Both the position numbers and the translations under genes were made by a program. Under the pieces are notes generated by a model, which saw nothing but the letters and a program-made list of their open reading frames with translations, did no database searches and had not been told where the DNA came from. A DNA stretch of 64,000 nucleotides, taken from contig CALKXJ010000008.1 in assembly GCA_938003835.1 (NCBI GenBank), positions 372,001 through 436,000 of the forward strand, in the 5' to 3' direction. Every line of letters starts with the position of its first letter. Within the stretch, counting starts at the first letter, position 1. Below are positions 55,640-63,840 of the stretch, piece after piece. The stretch is from an uncultured Bryobacteraceae bacterium. Lineage in GTDB: Bacteria > Acidobacteriota > Terriglobia > Bryobacterales > Bryobacteraceae.

Positions 55640-55652
55640 GGTCATGGCGAAT
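55634..55652 (+). promoter_or_regulatory. Candidate SOS-type operator of dnaE2
   Basis: GAGAATGGTCATGGCGAAT overlaps the -10 box and the probable start of transcription. It is nearly the same as the block at 46170-46188, and likeness continues into the following A-rich bases. Confidence 0.5.
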
Positions 55653-55663
55653 AAAAAGCGAAA

Positions 55664-58600
55664 ATGGGCCCCCTTCCCCAGCTCCATGCCCGCTCCGCCT
55701 TCAGCTTCCTCGAGGGTGCTTCCTTGCCGGAACGCCTGGCCGAGCGCGCCGCCGAACTCGAGATCCCGGCCGTCGCCCTGCTCGACCGCGACAGCCTCTC
55801 CGGCGCGCCGCGCTTCCATCTGGCCGCGAAAAAGCTCGGCCTGCGCGCGCTGATCGGCGCGGAGATCACCGCCGTCGACGGCGCCCGCTACGCCCTGCTG
55901 GCGGCGAACCGCACCGGCTACGGGAACCTCTGCCGGCTGATCAGCAAGATCAAGCTCCGGGCGAAGAAAGGCGAAGCGGCGGCCACGGCTGAGGATCTGG
56001 CCGAGCATGCGCAGGGACTCGTCCTGCTTTCCGGCGGAAGCGAAGGACCGCTCGCGCTGGCCCTGCGGAAGAGTTTCGAGGAGGCGCGCGCTTGCCTGGA
56101 GACGCTCGCCGGCATCTTCGGTCCCGGCAACGTCTATGCCGAACTTCAGCGCCACTACGACCGCGCCGAGGAAGCGCGCAACCAGGCCGTCATCGAGCTG
56201 GCGCGACGGCTCGGCGTACCGTTGATCGCCACCAACGGCGTCGATTACGCCCGGCCCGAGGAGCGCGAGCTGGCCGACGTGCTCACCGCAATCCGCCACC
56301 GAACGACCGTCCAGCGAGCCGGGCGCCTGCTGGCGCGCAATGCGGAGCGGCACCTCAAAGACGCCGCCCAGATGCAGGCGCTGTTTGCCGATCTGCCTGA
56401 GGCGCTCGAGAACGCGCGCGAGCTGGCCGAGCGCATCGAGTTCACGCTGGCCGATCTGGGCTACCGGTTCCCGAGCTATCCGGCGCCGCCGGGCGAGACG
56501 ATGAACTCCTACTTGCGCAAGCTGGTGGAGGCGGGCGCGCGCGAGCGCTACCGGCCCTATCACGAGCGCGCCCGGCAGCAGATCGAGCGCGAGCTGGCCC
56601 TCATTGAAAAGCTCGATCTGGCCGGCTACTTCCTCATCGTCTGGGACATCGTGCGCTTCTGCCGCGAGCAGAAGATCCTGGCGCAGGGGCGCGGCTCGGC
56701 GGCCAACAGCGCCGTCTGCTATGCGCTCGGCATCACGGCGGTCGATCCGGTAGGCATGGACCTGCTGTTCGAGCGCTTCCTCTCGGAGGAGCGCGGCGAG
56801 TGGCCCGATATCGATCTCGATCTGCCGAGCGGCGAGCAGCGCGAGCGCGTCATCCAGTACGTCTACCGGCGCTATGGCGAGCGCGGGGCGGCGATGACGG
56901 CCAATGTCATCACCTATCGGGAGCGCTCGGCGGCGCGCGACATCGGCAAGGCGCTCGGCTTCGACCCGGCGACCCTCGCGCGCCTGTCGAAGCTGGCGCA
57001 CGGCTTCGCCTGGGAGGATCCTGGTGAGGGTGTGACGCAACGGTTCCGCGACGCGGGCCTCGACCTCGGCGATCCGCTGGTGAAGAGATTCTGCGCGCTC
57101 TATGAGGCGGTGCAGGACCTGCCGCGTCACCTCGGACAGCACTCGGGCGGCATGGTCATCTCGGCCGGCGAACTCGACCGGATCGTGCCGCTCGAACCGG
57201 CCACCATGCCCGGCCGCGTCGTGGTGCAGTGGGACAAGGAAGACTGCGCCGATATGGGGATCATCAAGGTGGACCTGCTCGGGCTCGGCATGCTTGCGGT
57301 AATCGAGGAGTCGCTCGAGTGGATCCGCACGGCCTACGGCGAAGAGCTGGATCTGGCCCATCTGCCTCAGGACGATCCGGCGGTCTACGAGGCGCTCCAG
57401 CGAGCCGACACCATCGGCATGTTCCAGGTGGAGAGCCGCGCGCAGATGTCCTGCTTGCCGCGGATGAAGCCGCAGCGGTTCTACGATCTGGTGGTCGAGG
57501 TGGCCATCATCCGTCCGGGGCCGATCGTGGGGAATCTGGTGCACCCGTACCTGCGACGGCGTCAGGGCCTGGAGCCGGTTACCTACCCGCACCCGTCGCT
57601 TGAGCCGGTGCTCGAGCGGACGCTGGGTGTGCCGCTGTTTCAGGAGCAGCTCTTGCGTATGGCGATGACGGTGGCCGGCTTCTCTGGCGGCGAGGCCGAG
57701 GAGCTCCGGCGCGCCTTCGGCTTCAAGCGCTCTGAGCGCCGCATGAAGGAGGTGGAGGCCAAGCTGCGCCGGGGCATGGAGCGCAACGGCATTACGGGCA
57801 AGGCGCAGGAGGAGATCGTGCGGTCGATCACCTCTTTTGCGCTTTACGGCTTCCCCGAATCGCACGCCGCCAGCTTCGCGCTGATCACCTATGCGAGCGC
57901 GTACCTGAAGTGCCACTATCCGGCGGCCTTCCTGGCGGCGATGTTGAACAACCAGCCGATGGGCTTCTATCATCCGGCGACGCTGGTCAAGGATGCGCAG
58001 CGGCACGGCCTGCGTTTCCGGCCGGTCGATGTCAACGTCTCCGACGTGCGCTGCACGGTCGAGGAGGGCGCGGTGCGGCTGGGGCTGAACTATGTCAAGG
58101 GGCTGCGGGCGGCGGCGGCCGAGGCGATCGTCGCCGCGCGGGCGCGCGGGCCGTTCCGCAGCGTGCAGGACCTGGTCGACCGTGTGCCGGCGCTGCGCAA
58201 GGACGAGCTGCGGGTGCTGGCGGCCGCCGGGGCGCTCAACGCGCTCCTGGGCGAAAACGGGCACCGGCGGGCGGCCTTGTGGGAGGCGGTGCGCGCGGCG
58301 CGGCCGGCCGGGGAACTCTACCGCGAGGAGGCGCACGCCGGTGAGCCGGCGCCGCTTGCCCCCATGGCGGCGGAGGAACGCCTGGTGGCCGATTTCGAAA
58401 CCACCCATCTGACCATCGGGCCGCACCCGTTCCGCTTCTATCGCCAGGGCCTCGAGAGCCTGGACGTGCGGTGCGCCGCCGAGCTCAAGCATCTGGCAAA
58501 CGGCGTGCGCGTGCGCGTGGCCGGCTGCGTGATCACGCGCCAGCGGCCGGCAACGGCCAAGGGCTTTGTGTTTTTGAGCCTCGAGGACGAGACCGGCATT

Positions 58601-58780
58601 GCCAACATCATCATCCGGCCGGATTTGTTCGCCGCGCAGCGCGTCACCATCGTCAGCGAGCCCTTCCTGCTGGTCGAGGGCATTCTCCAGAACGAGCAGG
58701 GGACGGTCTCGGTGCGGGCCGTCGAAATCGAGCCGCTCGCACTGGCCACCGCCGCCGTCGAGGCCAGAGATTTTCACTGA
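55664..58780 (+). CDS. dnaE2: Error-prone DNA polymerase III alpha subunit DnaE2 (ImuC)
   Basis: A 1038-aa C-family polymerase. It has an N-terminal PHP domain (LHARSAFSFLEGASLPERL; ATNGVDYARPEERE), the polymerase palm with GRGSAANSAVCYALGI and the catalytic PDIDLD (about 381-386), the fingers, helix-hairpin-helix, and a C-terminal OB domain (LSLEDETGIANIIIRPD). The length is that of DnaE2 rather than DnaE1. An in-frame TAA at 55652 fixes the start at or after 55664; no strong ribosome-binding site is seen. It synthesises across lesions with ImuA and ImuB, here encoded 9.5 kb away. Confidence 0.93.
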   Translation: MGPLPQLHARSAFSFLEGASLPERLAERAAELEIPAVALLDRDSLSGAPRFHLAAKKLGLRALIGAEITAVDGARYALLAANRTGYGNLCRLISKIKLRAKKGEAAATAEDLAEHAQGLVLLSGGSEGPLALALRKSFEEARACLETLAGIFGPGNVYAELQRHYDRAEEARNQAVIELARRLGVPLIATNGVDYARPEERELADVLTAIRHRTTVQRAGRLLARNAERHLKDAAQMQALFADLPEALENARELAERIEFTLADLGYRFPSYPAPPGETMNSYLRKLVEAGARERYRPYHERARQQIERELALIEKLDLAGYFLIVWDIVRFCREQKILAQGRGSAANSAVCYALGITAVDPVGMDLLFERFLSEERGEWPDIDLDLPSGEQRERVIQYVYRRYGERGAAMTANVITYRERSAARDIGKALGFDPATLARLSKLAHGFAWEDPGEGVTQRFRDAGLDLGDPLVKRFCALYEAVQDLPRHLGQHSGGMVISAGELDRIVPLEPATMPGRVVVQWDKEDCADMGIIKVDLLGLGMLAVIEESLEWIRTAYGEELDLAHLPQDDPAVYEALQRADTIGMFQVESRAQMSCLPRMKPQRFYDLVVEVAIIRPGPIVGNLVHPYLRRRQGLEPVTYPHPSLEPVLERTLGVPLFQEQLLRMAMTVAGFSGGEAEELRRAFGFKRSERRMKEVEAKLRRGMERNGITGKAQEEIVRSITSFALYGFPESHAASFALITYASAYLKCHYPAAFLAAMLNNQPMGFYHPATLVKDAQRHGLRFRPVDVNVSDVRCTVEEGAVRLGLNYVKGLRAAAAEAIVAARARGPFRSVQDLVDRVPALRKDELRVLAAAGALNALLGENGHRRAALWEAVRAARPAGELYREEAHAGEPAPLAPMAAEERLVADFETTHLTIGPHPFRFYRQGLESLDVRCAAELKHLANGVRVRVAGCVITRQRPATAKGFVFLSLEDETGIANIIIRPDLFAAQRVTIVSEPFLLVEGILQNEQGTVSVRAVEIEPLALATAAVEARDFH

Positions 58781-58828
58781 GGCGCCGGCGGCGCTCAGCG
58801 ATAGCCGAACAGGGGCGGGAAGGGCCAC

Positions 58829-58860
58829 AAATCAGGGACAGTATACTCTTTTCCCAATTT
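58829..58860 (+). repeat. Palindromic repeat copy 4 (direct orientation)
   Basis: A 32-bp copy with diverged arms (AAATCAGGGA start, TTCCCAATTT end) and a perfect AGTATACT centre. It lies 49 bp after dnaE2. Confidence 0.8.
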
Positions 58861-58916
58861 CGGCATCCGCAGGGTGGACGACTACGGTCCAAACTCGGAA
58901 GTCATGTCCCCATGGG

Positions 58917-58948
58917 AAATTGGGGACATTACACGCTTTTCCCGATTT
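58917..58948 (+). repeat. Palindromic repeat copy 5 (direct orientation, diverged centre)
   Basis: 32 bp with arms AAATTGGGGA/TCCCGATTT and a decayed centre (ATTACACG). Direct to copy 4, start to start 88 bp. Confidence 0.72.
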
Positions 58949-58965
58949 CTCGAGCCGACCCCCGC

Positions 58966-58997
58966 AAATTGGGGATTGAGTATACTGTCCCCAATTT
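58966..58997 (-). repeat. Palindromic repeat copy 6 (inverted orientation)
   Basis: A 32-bp copy with perfect arms AAATTGGGGA/TCCCCAATTT and centre AGTATACT. It is inverted relative to copies 4 and 5 and lies 23 bp before the exporter ATG. Confidence 0.88.
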
Positions 58998-59019
58998 TTG
59001 CCTTGGTAGACTGGGAGGG

Positions 59020-60861
59020 ATGTACCGGGAGGTGGTCGAGGGGAAGGTCTACGACGGGCGTCTCCTGCGCCGTCTGGCCGCCTACATGAAGCCCTACTGG
59101 CGCGTCGCGGCGATCTCCCTCGTGCTCGTATTCCTGGCCTCCGGCTTGCAGATCGTCAGCCCACTGCTGACCAAGAGCGCCGTGGACCGCTACCTGGTGC
59201 CCGTTCCGGCCCATTCGAGCGCGCCCTGGGAGCCTTGGCTTTCCGCCGATCCCCGCACCGGACTGGCCCAGATCGGCGGCCTCTATCTGGCCGTGATCCT
59301 GGTCGGGCTGGGAATCCAGTACGTTCAGGGCTATCTGATGCAGTGGCTCGGCCAGCAGGCCACCTTCGACCTGCGGCGCGACCTGGTCGATCACCTTCAG
59401 CGGCTCGACATCGCCTATTATGACCGCCACCCCGTGGGCCGGCTGGTGACGCGCGTCACCACCGACGTCGACGTCCTCAACGACCTGTTCGCCACCGGCT
59501 TCATTACGGCGCTCGCCGACATCCTCGTGCTCGTGTTCGTCCTGGCGGCGATGCTGAACCTCAGCGTCGGGCTGACGCTGCTGCTCCTCTGCGCCGGGCC
59601 GTTCGTCCTTCTCGCGCTTGTCCAGTTCCGCCGGGCGGCCGCGCAAAGCTATCGGGAGATCCGCGTGGCCATCGCGCGCATCAACGCCTATTTGCAGGAG
59701 CGGGCCAGCGGCATGAGCGTCGTGCAACTGTTCAACCGGGAGGAGAGGAGCAGGGAAGAGTTCGCCGAGATCAACCGTTCCCACGTTGACGCGTATCGGA
59801 AGGCGATCATCGCCTACGGATGGTTTTTCCCGGTCATCGAATTCATCGGCATGGTGGCTGTGGCGAGCCTTCTGGCTTACGGCGGTTATCAGATTCATCA
59901 CGGCGCCCTCACGCTCGGCGTGCTGCTGGCCTTCTTCCAGTACGGCATGCGCTTTTTTCGCCCTGTGCAGGACCTGAGCGAGAAGTACAACCTGTTCCAG
60001 GCGGCGGTGGCGGCCTCCGAGCGAATCTTCCAGTTGCTGGACACACCGGTCGAGATCAAAGCGCCGCCCCAGCCGAAGCGTTTGCCCGAAGGGCCGCTCG
60101 AGATCGAGTTCGAAAGGGTCTGGTTCGCCTACCGGGACGAAGAGTGGGTGATCCAGGACGTCAGCTTCCGGGTCGCGCCCGGCGAGACGATCGCCATTGT
60201 CGGCCACACGGGCGCGGGCAAGACGACGCTCATCAACTTACTGCTCCGCTTTTACGATGTCCAGCGCGGGGCGATCCGCGTTGGCGGCATCGACCTGCGC
60301 CATCTCGATCCGCGCGAGCTGCGGCGGCATTTCGGCGTGGTGTTGCAGGATCCCCATCTGTTCACCGGCACGATCGAGGACAACATTCGCCTGGGCACCC
60401 CCTGGATCGACGAAGAGGATCTGGTGACGGCCGCCGAGCAGGCCAATCTGCTCGAATACATCCGGTCACTGCCCGAGGGCTTCTCCCATCCGGTGCGCGA
60501 GCGCGGCAGCGGACTCTCCACGGGCCAGAAGCAGCTCATCAGCTTCGCCCGCGCGCTGGCCCATAATCCCAAGATCTTGATCCTCGATGAAGCGACCTCG
60601 AGTGTGGACACCGAGACGGAGCTGCGCGTGCGCGCGGCATTGGCCCGAATCGTCGAAGGCCGGACGTCGTTCATCATCGCGCACCGGCTGTCGACCATCC
60701 AGCGGGCCGACCGGATCTTTGTGATGCACAAGGGCCAGTTGCGCGAGACCGGCACGCACCAGGAGCTGCTGGCCCGGCGGGGGATCTACTGGAAGCTCTA
60801 CCAGCTCCAGTATCAGGAACAGGAGCGGGTGGGCCCGCAGCCGCTCGTGAGCGGGAGCTGA
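59020..60861 (+). CDS. MsbA/MdlB-type ABC exporter (fused permease and ATPase)
   Basis: A 613-aa half-transporter. There are six predicted membrane helices in residues 25-320 (AAISLVLVFLASGLQIVSPL first), coupling helices near FDLRRDLVDHLQRLDIAYYD, and then an ATPase: Walker A GHTGAGKTTLINLL, Q-loop VVLQDPHLF, signature LSTGQKQLISFARAL, Walker B ILILDEATSSVD and H-loop IIAHRLS. It acts as a homodimer or with a partner to export lipids, drugs or peptides. GGGAGGG stands only one base before the ATG, unusually close. Repeat copies lie just upstream. Confidence 0.9.
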   Translation: MYREVVEGKVYDGRLLRRLAAYMKPYWRVAAISLVLVFLASGLQIVSPLLTKSAVDRYLVPVPAHSSAPWEPWLSADPRTGLAQIGGLYLAVILVGLGIQYVQGYLMQWLGQQATFDLRRDLVDHLQRLDIAYYDRHPVGRLVTRVTTDVDVLNDLFATGFITALADILVLVFVLAAMLNLSVGLTLLLLCAGPFVLLALVQFRRAAAQSYREIRVAIARINAYLQERASGMSVVQLFNREERSREEFAEINRSHVDAYRKAIIAYGWFFPVIEFIGMVAVASLLAYGGYQIHHGALTLGVLLAFFQYGMRFFRPVQDLSEKYNLFQAAVAASERIFQLLDTPVEIKAPPQPKRLPEGPLEIEFERVWFAYRDEEWVIQDVSFRVAPGETIAIVGHTGAGKTTLINLLLRFYDVQRGAIRVGGIDLRHLDPRELRRHFGVVLQDPHLFTGTIEDNIRLGTPWIDEEDLVTAAEQANLLEYIRSLPEGFSHPVRERGSGLSTGQKQLISFARALAHNPKILILDEATSSVDTETELRVRAALARIVEGRTSFIIAHRLSTIQRADRIFVMHKGQLRETGTHQELLARRGIYWKLYQLQYQEQERVGPQPLVSGS

Positions 60862-60867
60862 GGCGGC

Positions 60868-61932
60868 GTGCGCGTCTGGCCTGCACTGTTGCTGGCGATG
60901 AGTGCATTTGGCGACGACGAACACCGGCCGAGGGCGCGCGAGGCCGGCGTGGTGATCGGCGAGCTCGAGCCGGGCCCGCTCAACGCCATCACCGACGTCG
61001 CCGGCGTTCGCGTGGGTCACGCCACGCTGATTCGTGGCGACAGGGTGCGCACCGGGGTGACCGCCGTCCTGCCTCATGGCGGCAATCTGTTCCGCGAGAA
61101 GGTGCCAGGCGCCGTCTGGGTCTTCAACGCCTTCGGCAAGCTCGTCGGCTCCACCCAGGTCAACGAGCTCGGCGAAATCGAAACGCCGATCCTGCTCACC
61201 TCGACGCTCAACGTCTTCCGGGTAGCCGATGCGCTCGTCGATTACATGCTGGCCTTGCCGGGCAACGAGCAGGTGCGCTCGATCAATCCCCTGGTGGCCG
61301 AGACCAACGACGGGGCTTTGAACGACATCCGCAGCCGTCCGGTCGGGCGCGAGGAGGTCTTCGCCGCCATTCGCTCGGCCCGCAGTGGACCGGTGGAGGA
61401 AGGCGCCGTCGGCGCGGCAACGGGGACGACGGCGTTCGGTTTCAAAGGCGGCATCGGGACCGCTTCGCGCCGCGCGGCCGGCTTGACCGTGGGCGTGCTG
61501 GTGCAGACCAATTTCGGCGGTGATCTGCGCATCAACGGCGCGCCCGTGGGACGCGAGCTCGGCCGCGAGCGCCCCGCGCCCGCCGGCGACGGCAGCGTCA
61601 TCATCGTCATAGCCACGGACGCCGCCCTGGGCCCGCAGACGTTGCGGCGCCTGGCGGCCCGCTCCGCGCTTGCCCTGGGGCGCGTCGGCTCCTTAGGCTC
61701 GCACGGCAGCGGCGACTACGCCATCGCCTTCTCCACTGCGCGCGGCGGCGCTGAGCCGCCGCCGGATGTGCTCACCACTCTGTTTGCCGCTGTCGTCGAA
61801 GCCACGGAGGAGGCGATCGTCAATTCGCTGTTTCGCGCGAAGACGATGACGGGCAACGGGCGCACGGTGCCGGCGCTGCCGATCCAGGAAACGCTGGCGA
61901 TCCTCGAGCGCTACGGCGCGCTCAGGCGATGA
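60868..61932 (+). CDS. DmpA/P1-family aminopeptidase (self-processing)
   Basis: A 354-aa Ntn-type hydrolase with a short signal-like leader (VWPALLLAMSAFG). The family regions are seen: ITDVAGVRVGHATLIRGD, GGIGTASRRA and the self-cleavage site GDGS|VIIVIATDAAL with the new N-terminal Ser at about 243, followed by GSHGSGDYAIAFSTA. These enzymes remove N-terminal residues, including D- or beta-amino acids, from short peptides. GTG start, 6 bp after the exporter gene, so probably in one operon with it. Confidence 0.88.
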   Translation: MRVWPALLLAMSAFGDDEHRPRAREAGVVIGELEPGPLNAITDVAGVRVGHATLIRGDRVRTGVTAVLPHGGNLFREKVPGAVWVFNAFGKLVGSTQVNELGEIETPILLTSTLNVFRVADALVDYMLALPGNEQVRSINPLVAETNDGALNDIRSRPVGREEVFAAIRSARSGPVEEGAVGAATGTTAFGFKGGIGTASRRAAGLTVGVLVQTNFGGDLRINGAPVGRELGRERPAPAGDGSVIIVIATDAALGPQTLRRLAARSALALGRVGSLGSHGSGDYAIAFSTARGGAEPPPDVLTTLFAAVVEATEEAIVNSLFRAKTMTGNGRTVPALPIQETLAILERYGALRR

Positions 61933-61933
61933 C

Positions 61934-62944
61934 TCAGGCGAAGCGGATGGCCACCTTGCCGAAGTGCGCCCCGCTTTCGAGATACCGCAGCGCCTCGCGG
62001 GCCTCTTCGAAGGCGAAGACGCGGTCCACGACGGGCCGCAGGCCGGAGGCGGCGATGGCGCGGTTCATGTTCTCGAACATCTCGCGTGAGCCGACGTAGA
62101 TGCCCTGCACGCGCACGCTCTTGATGAAGATCCAGTTCGGATTGAACTCGCCCGCCCCGGCGACGCGGCCGATGAAACTGACCGTGCCGCCGCGGCGGAC
62201 GGCGCGCAGGGACTGCTCGAAGGTGCCCGCGCCCCCCACCTCGATGACGTGATCGACGCCGCGGCCGGCAGTGAACGCACGCGCGGGCTTCGACCACTCG
62301 GCGGTCGTCCGGTAGTTGATCACCTCAGCGGCCCCAAGCGCGCGCAGCCGCTCCGCCTTGGCGTCGCTCGAGGTTGTGGCGATGACAGTGGCGCCTGCCA
62401 GGCGCGCGAACTGAAGCGCGAAGACGCTCACGCCGCCGGTGCCCTGCGTCAGGAGCACTTCACCAGGCCGCACCGCGCCACTTTCGAACATGGCGTTCCA
62501 GGCCGTCAGCGCTGCGCAGGGCAGGCAGGCGGCCTCCTCCCAACCGAGGTGCTCGGGAACGTGCACCACGCCGTCCTCCTCGAAGACGACGAGCTCGGCG
62601 AGCACGCCGTCGATGGCCCCGCCGAGCGCGGTCGCCGCGGCCTCGTCCGTGATCGGTCCGGTTACCCAGCGCTGGAAAAAGGTCCCGGCGACCCGGTCGC
62701 CCGGCTTGACGCGCTTGACGCCGGCGCCGACCTCCACGACTTCGCCCGCTCCGTCGGAAAGCGGAATGAGCGGCAGCGGTAGGCCCGGGCCCATGCCGCC
62801 CGTGACGACGATGAGGTCACGATAGTTGAGCGAGGCCGCGCGCATGCGGACCAGCACCTGGCCGGGCCCGGGACGCGGGTCGGCCCGCTCGGTAAGGGTG
62901 AGAGAGTCGATTCCGGTAGCTTGTCGAAGCTCGAAGACTCGCAT
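61934..62944 (-). CDS. Zinc-independent medium-chain dehydrogenase/quinone oxidoreductase-like
   Basis: A 336-aa MDR-superfamily enzyme. The catalytic domain has ASLNYRDLIVVTGG and LSDGAGEVVEVGAGVKRVKP, and the Rossmann domain LLTQGTGGVSVFALQFARLA. The Cys and His ligands of zinc alcohol dehydrogenases are absent at the expected places, so it is likely an NADPH-dependent enone or quinone reductase. ATG at 62944 is preferred over a start 24 bp upstream. It is convergent with the aminopeptidase gene, 2 bp apart. Confidence 0.88.
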   Translation of the reverse strand: MRVFELRQATGIDSLTLTERADPRPGPGQVLVRMRAASLNYRDLIVVTGGMGPGLPLPLIPLSDGAGEVVEVGAGVKRVKPGDRVAGTFFQRWVTGPITDEAAATALGGAIDGVLAELVVFEEDGVVHVPEHLGWEEAACLPCAALTAWNAMFESGAVRPGEVLLTQGTGGVSVFALQFARLAGATVIATTSSDAKAERLRALGAAEVINYRTTAEWSKPARAFTAGRGVDHVIEVGGAGTFEQSLRAVRRGGTVSFIGRVAGAGEFNPNWIFIKSVRVQGIYVGSREMFENMNRAIAASGLRPVVDRVFAFEEAREALRYLESGAHFGKVAIRFA

Positions 62945-63029
62945 AGCGAATAACCAGCCTAGCAACAAGCGGCGCCGCTCGCGTTACAATTGAGGCTCAG
63001 CAACACCGAAGAGGGGCACCCCTGGGACC

Positions 63030-63827
63030 ATGAGCAAGATCGTTCTTTACCCGGCGGCGCTCGTCGCCGCCGCCTGCGCCTTCGCCCAGCCTCACGTCCG
63101 CGAGCGCCTGGAGAAGTCACCGCGCCATCACGAATGGGTCCGCGTGCAGCACGGCGACCGCGTCGTCCACGCCTATCTCGTCTACCCGGAGCGCAAGGAA
63201 AAGACGCCGGTGATCGTCATCATCCACGAAAACCGCGGCCTCACCGACTGGGTCCGCAGCGTGGCCGACCAGGTGGCCGAGGCCGGCTACATCGCCATCG
63301 CACCGGATCTGCTCTCGGGCATGGCGCCCGGCGGAGGCAAGACGAGCGACTTTGCGAGCGAAGACGCCGCCCGCGAGGGGATCTCCCGGTTGACGCCGGA
63401 GCAGGTCACGGCCGATCTGCACGCCGTTGTCGACTACGCACGCAAGATTCCGGCGGCGACGGGCAAGGTCGCCGTCGCAGGCTTCTGCTGGGGCGGGGCG
63501 CAAGCCTTCCGGTTCGCCACCAACCGCGCCGACCTGGCTGCCGTGTACGTCTTCTATGGCACCGGCCCGGACAGCGCCGAGGCGGTGGCGCGCATCCGCG
63601 CCCCCGTCTACGGCTTCTACGGCGGCAATGACGCACGCGTCAACGCCACCATCCCCAAGTCCGAAGAGCTCATGAAGGCGGCGGGAAAGGTTTTCGAGCC
63701 GGTGATCTACGACGGCGCCGGGCACGGCTTCATGCGCACGGGCGAGGAGCCCGACGCCTCGGCCGAGAACCGGCGGGCGCGCCAGCAGGCCTGGGAGCGG
63801 TGGAAGGGGTTGCTTGAGCGATTGTAG
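63030..63827 (+). CDS. Exported dienelactone hydrolase family protein
   Basis: A 265-aa alpha/beta hydrolase with a signal peptide (IVLYPAALVAAACAFAQ). The catalytic triad is Cys in AGFCWGGAQA, Asp in YGGNDARV and His in GAGHGFM, as in dienelactone hydrolases. The signal implies a periplasmic or secreted enzyme, unlike the cytoplasmic aromatic-pathway type, so the natural ester is probably different. It is divergent from the dehydrogenase at 61934. Confidence 0.88.
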   Translation: MSKIVLYPAALVAAACAFAQPHVRERLEKSPRHHEWVRVQHGDRVVHAYLVYPERKEKTPVIVIIHENRGLTDWVRSVADQVAEAGYIAIAPDLLSGMAPGGGKTSDFASEDAAREGISRLTPEQVTADLHAVVDYARKIPAATGKVAVAGFCWGGAQAFRFATNRADLAAVYVFYGTGPDSAEAVARIRAPVYGFYGGNDARVNATIPKSEELMKAAGKVFEPVIYDGAGHGFMRTGEEPDASAENRRARQQAWERWKGLLERL

Positions 63828-63840
63828 ATACTGGACTGTT

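Noticed and set aside
55409-58828. Very long open frame antisense to dnaE2, and similar antisense frames over 15083-17536, 23990-26440 and 26590-29403
   Set aside because: High GC with strong third-position bias opens antisense frames. The translations are low-complexity Arg/His/Leu/Ala mixtures with no domain, and the sense genes are clearly real.
42327-58997. The 32-bp repeats as a CRISPR array
   Set aside because: Copies are scattered over 16 kb in both orientations, not regularly spaced, and are palindromic over their full length.
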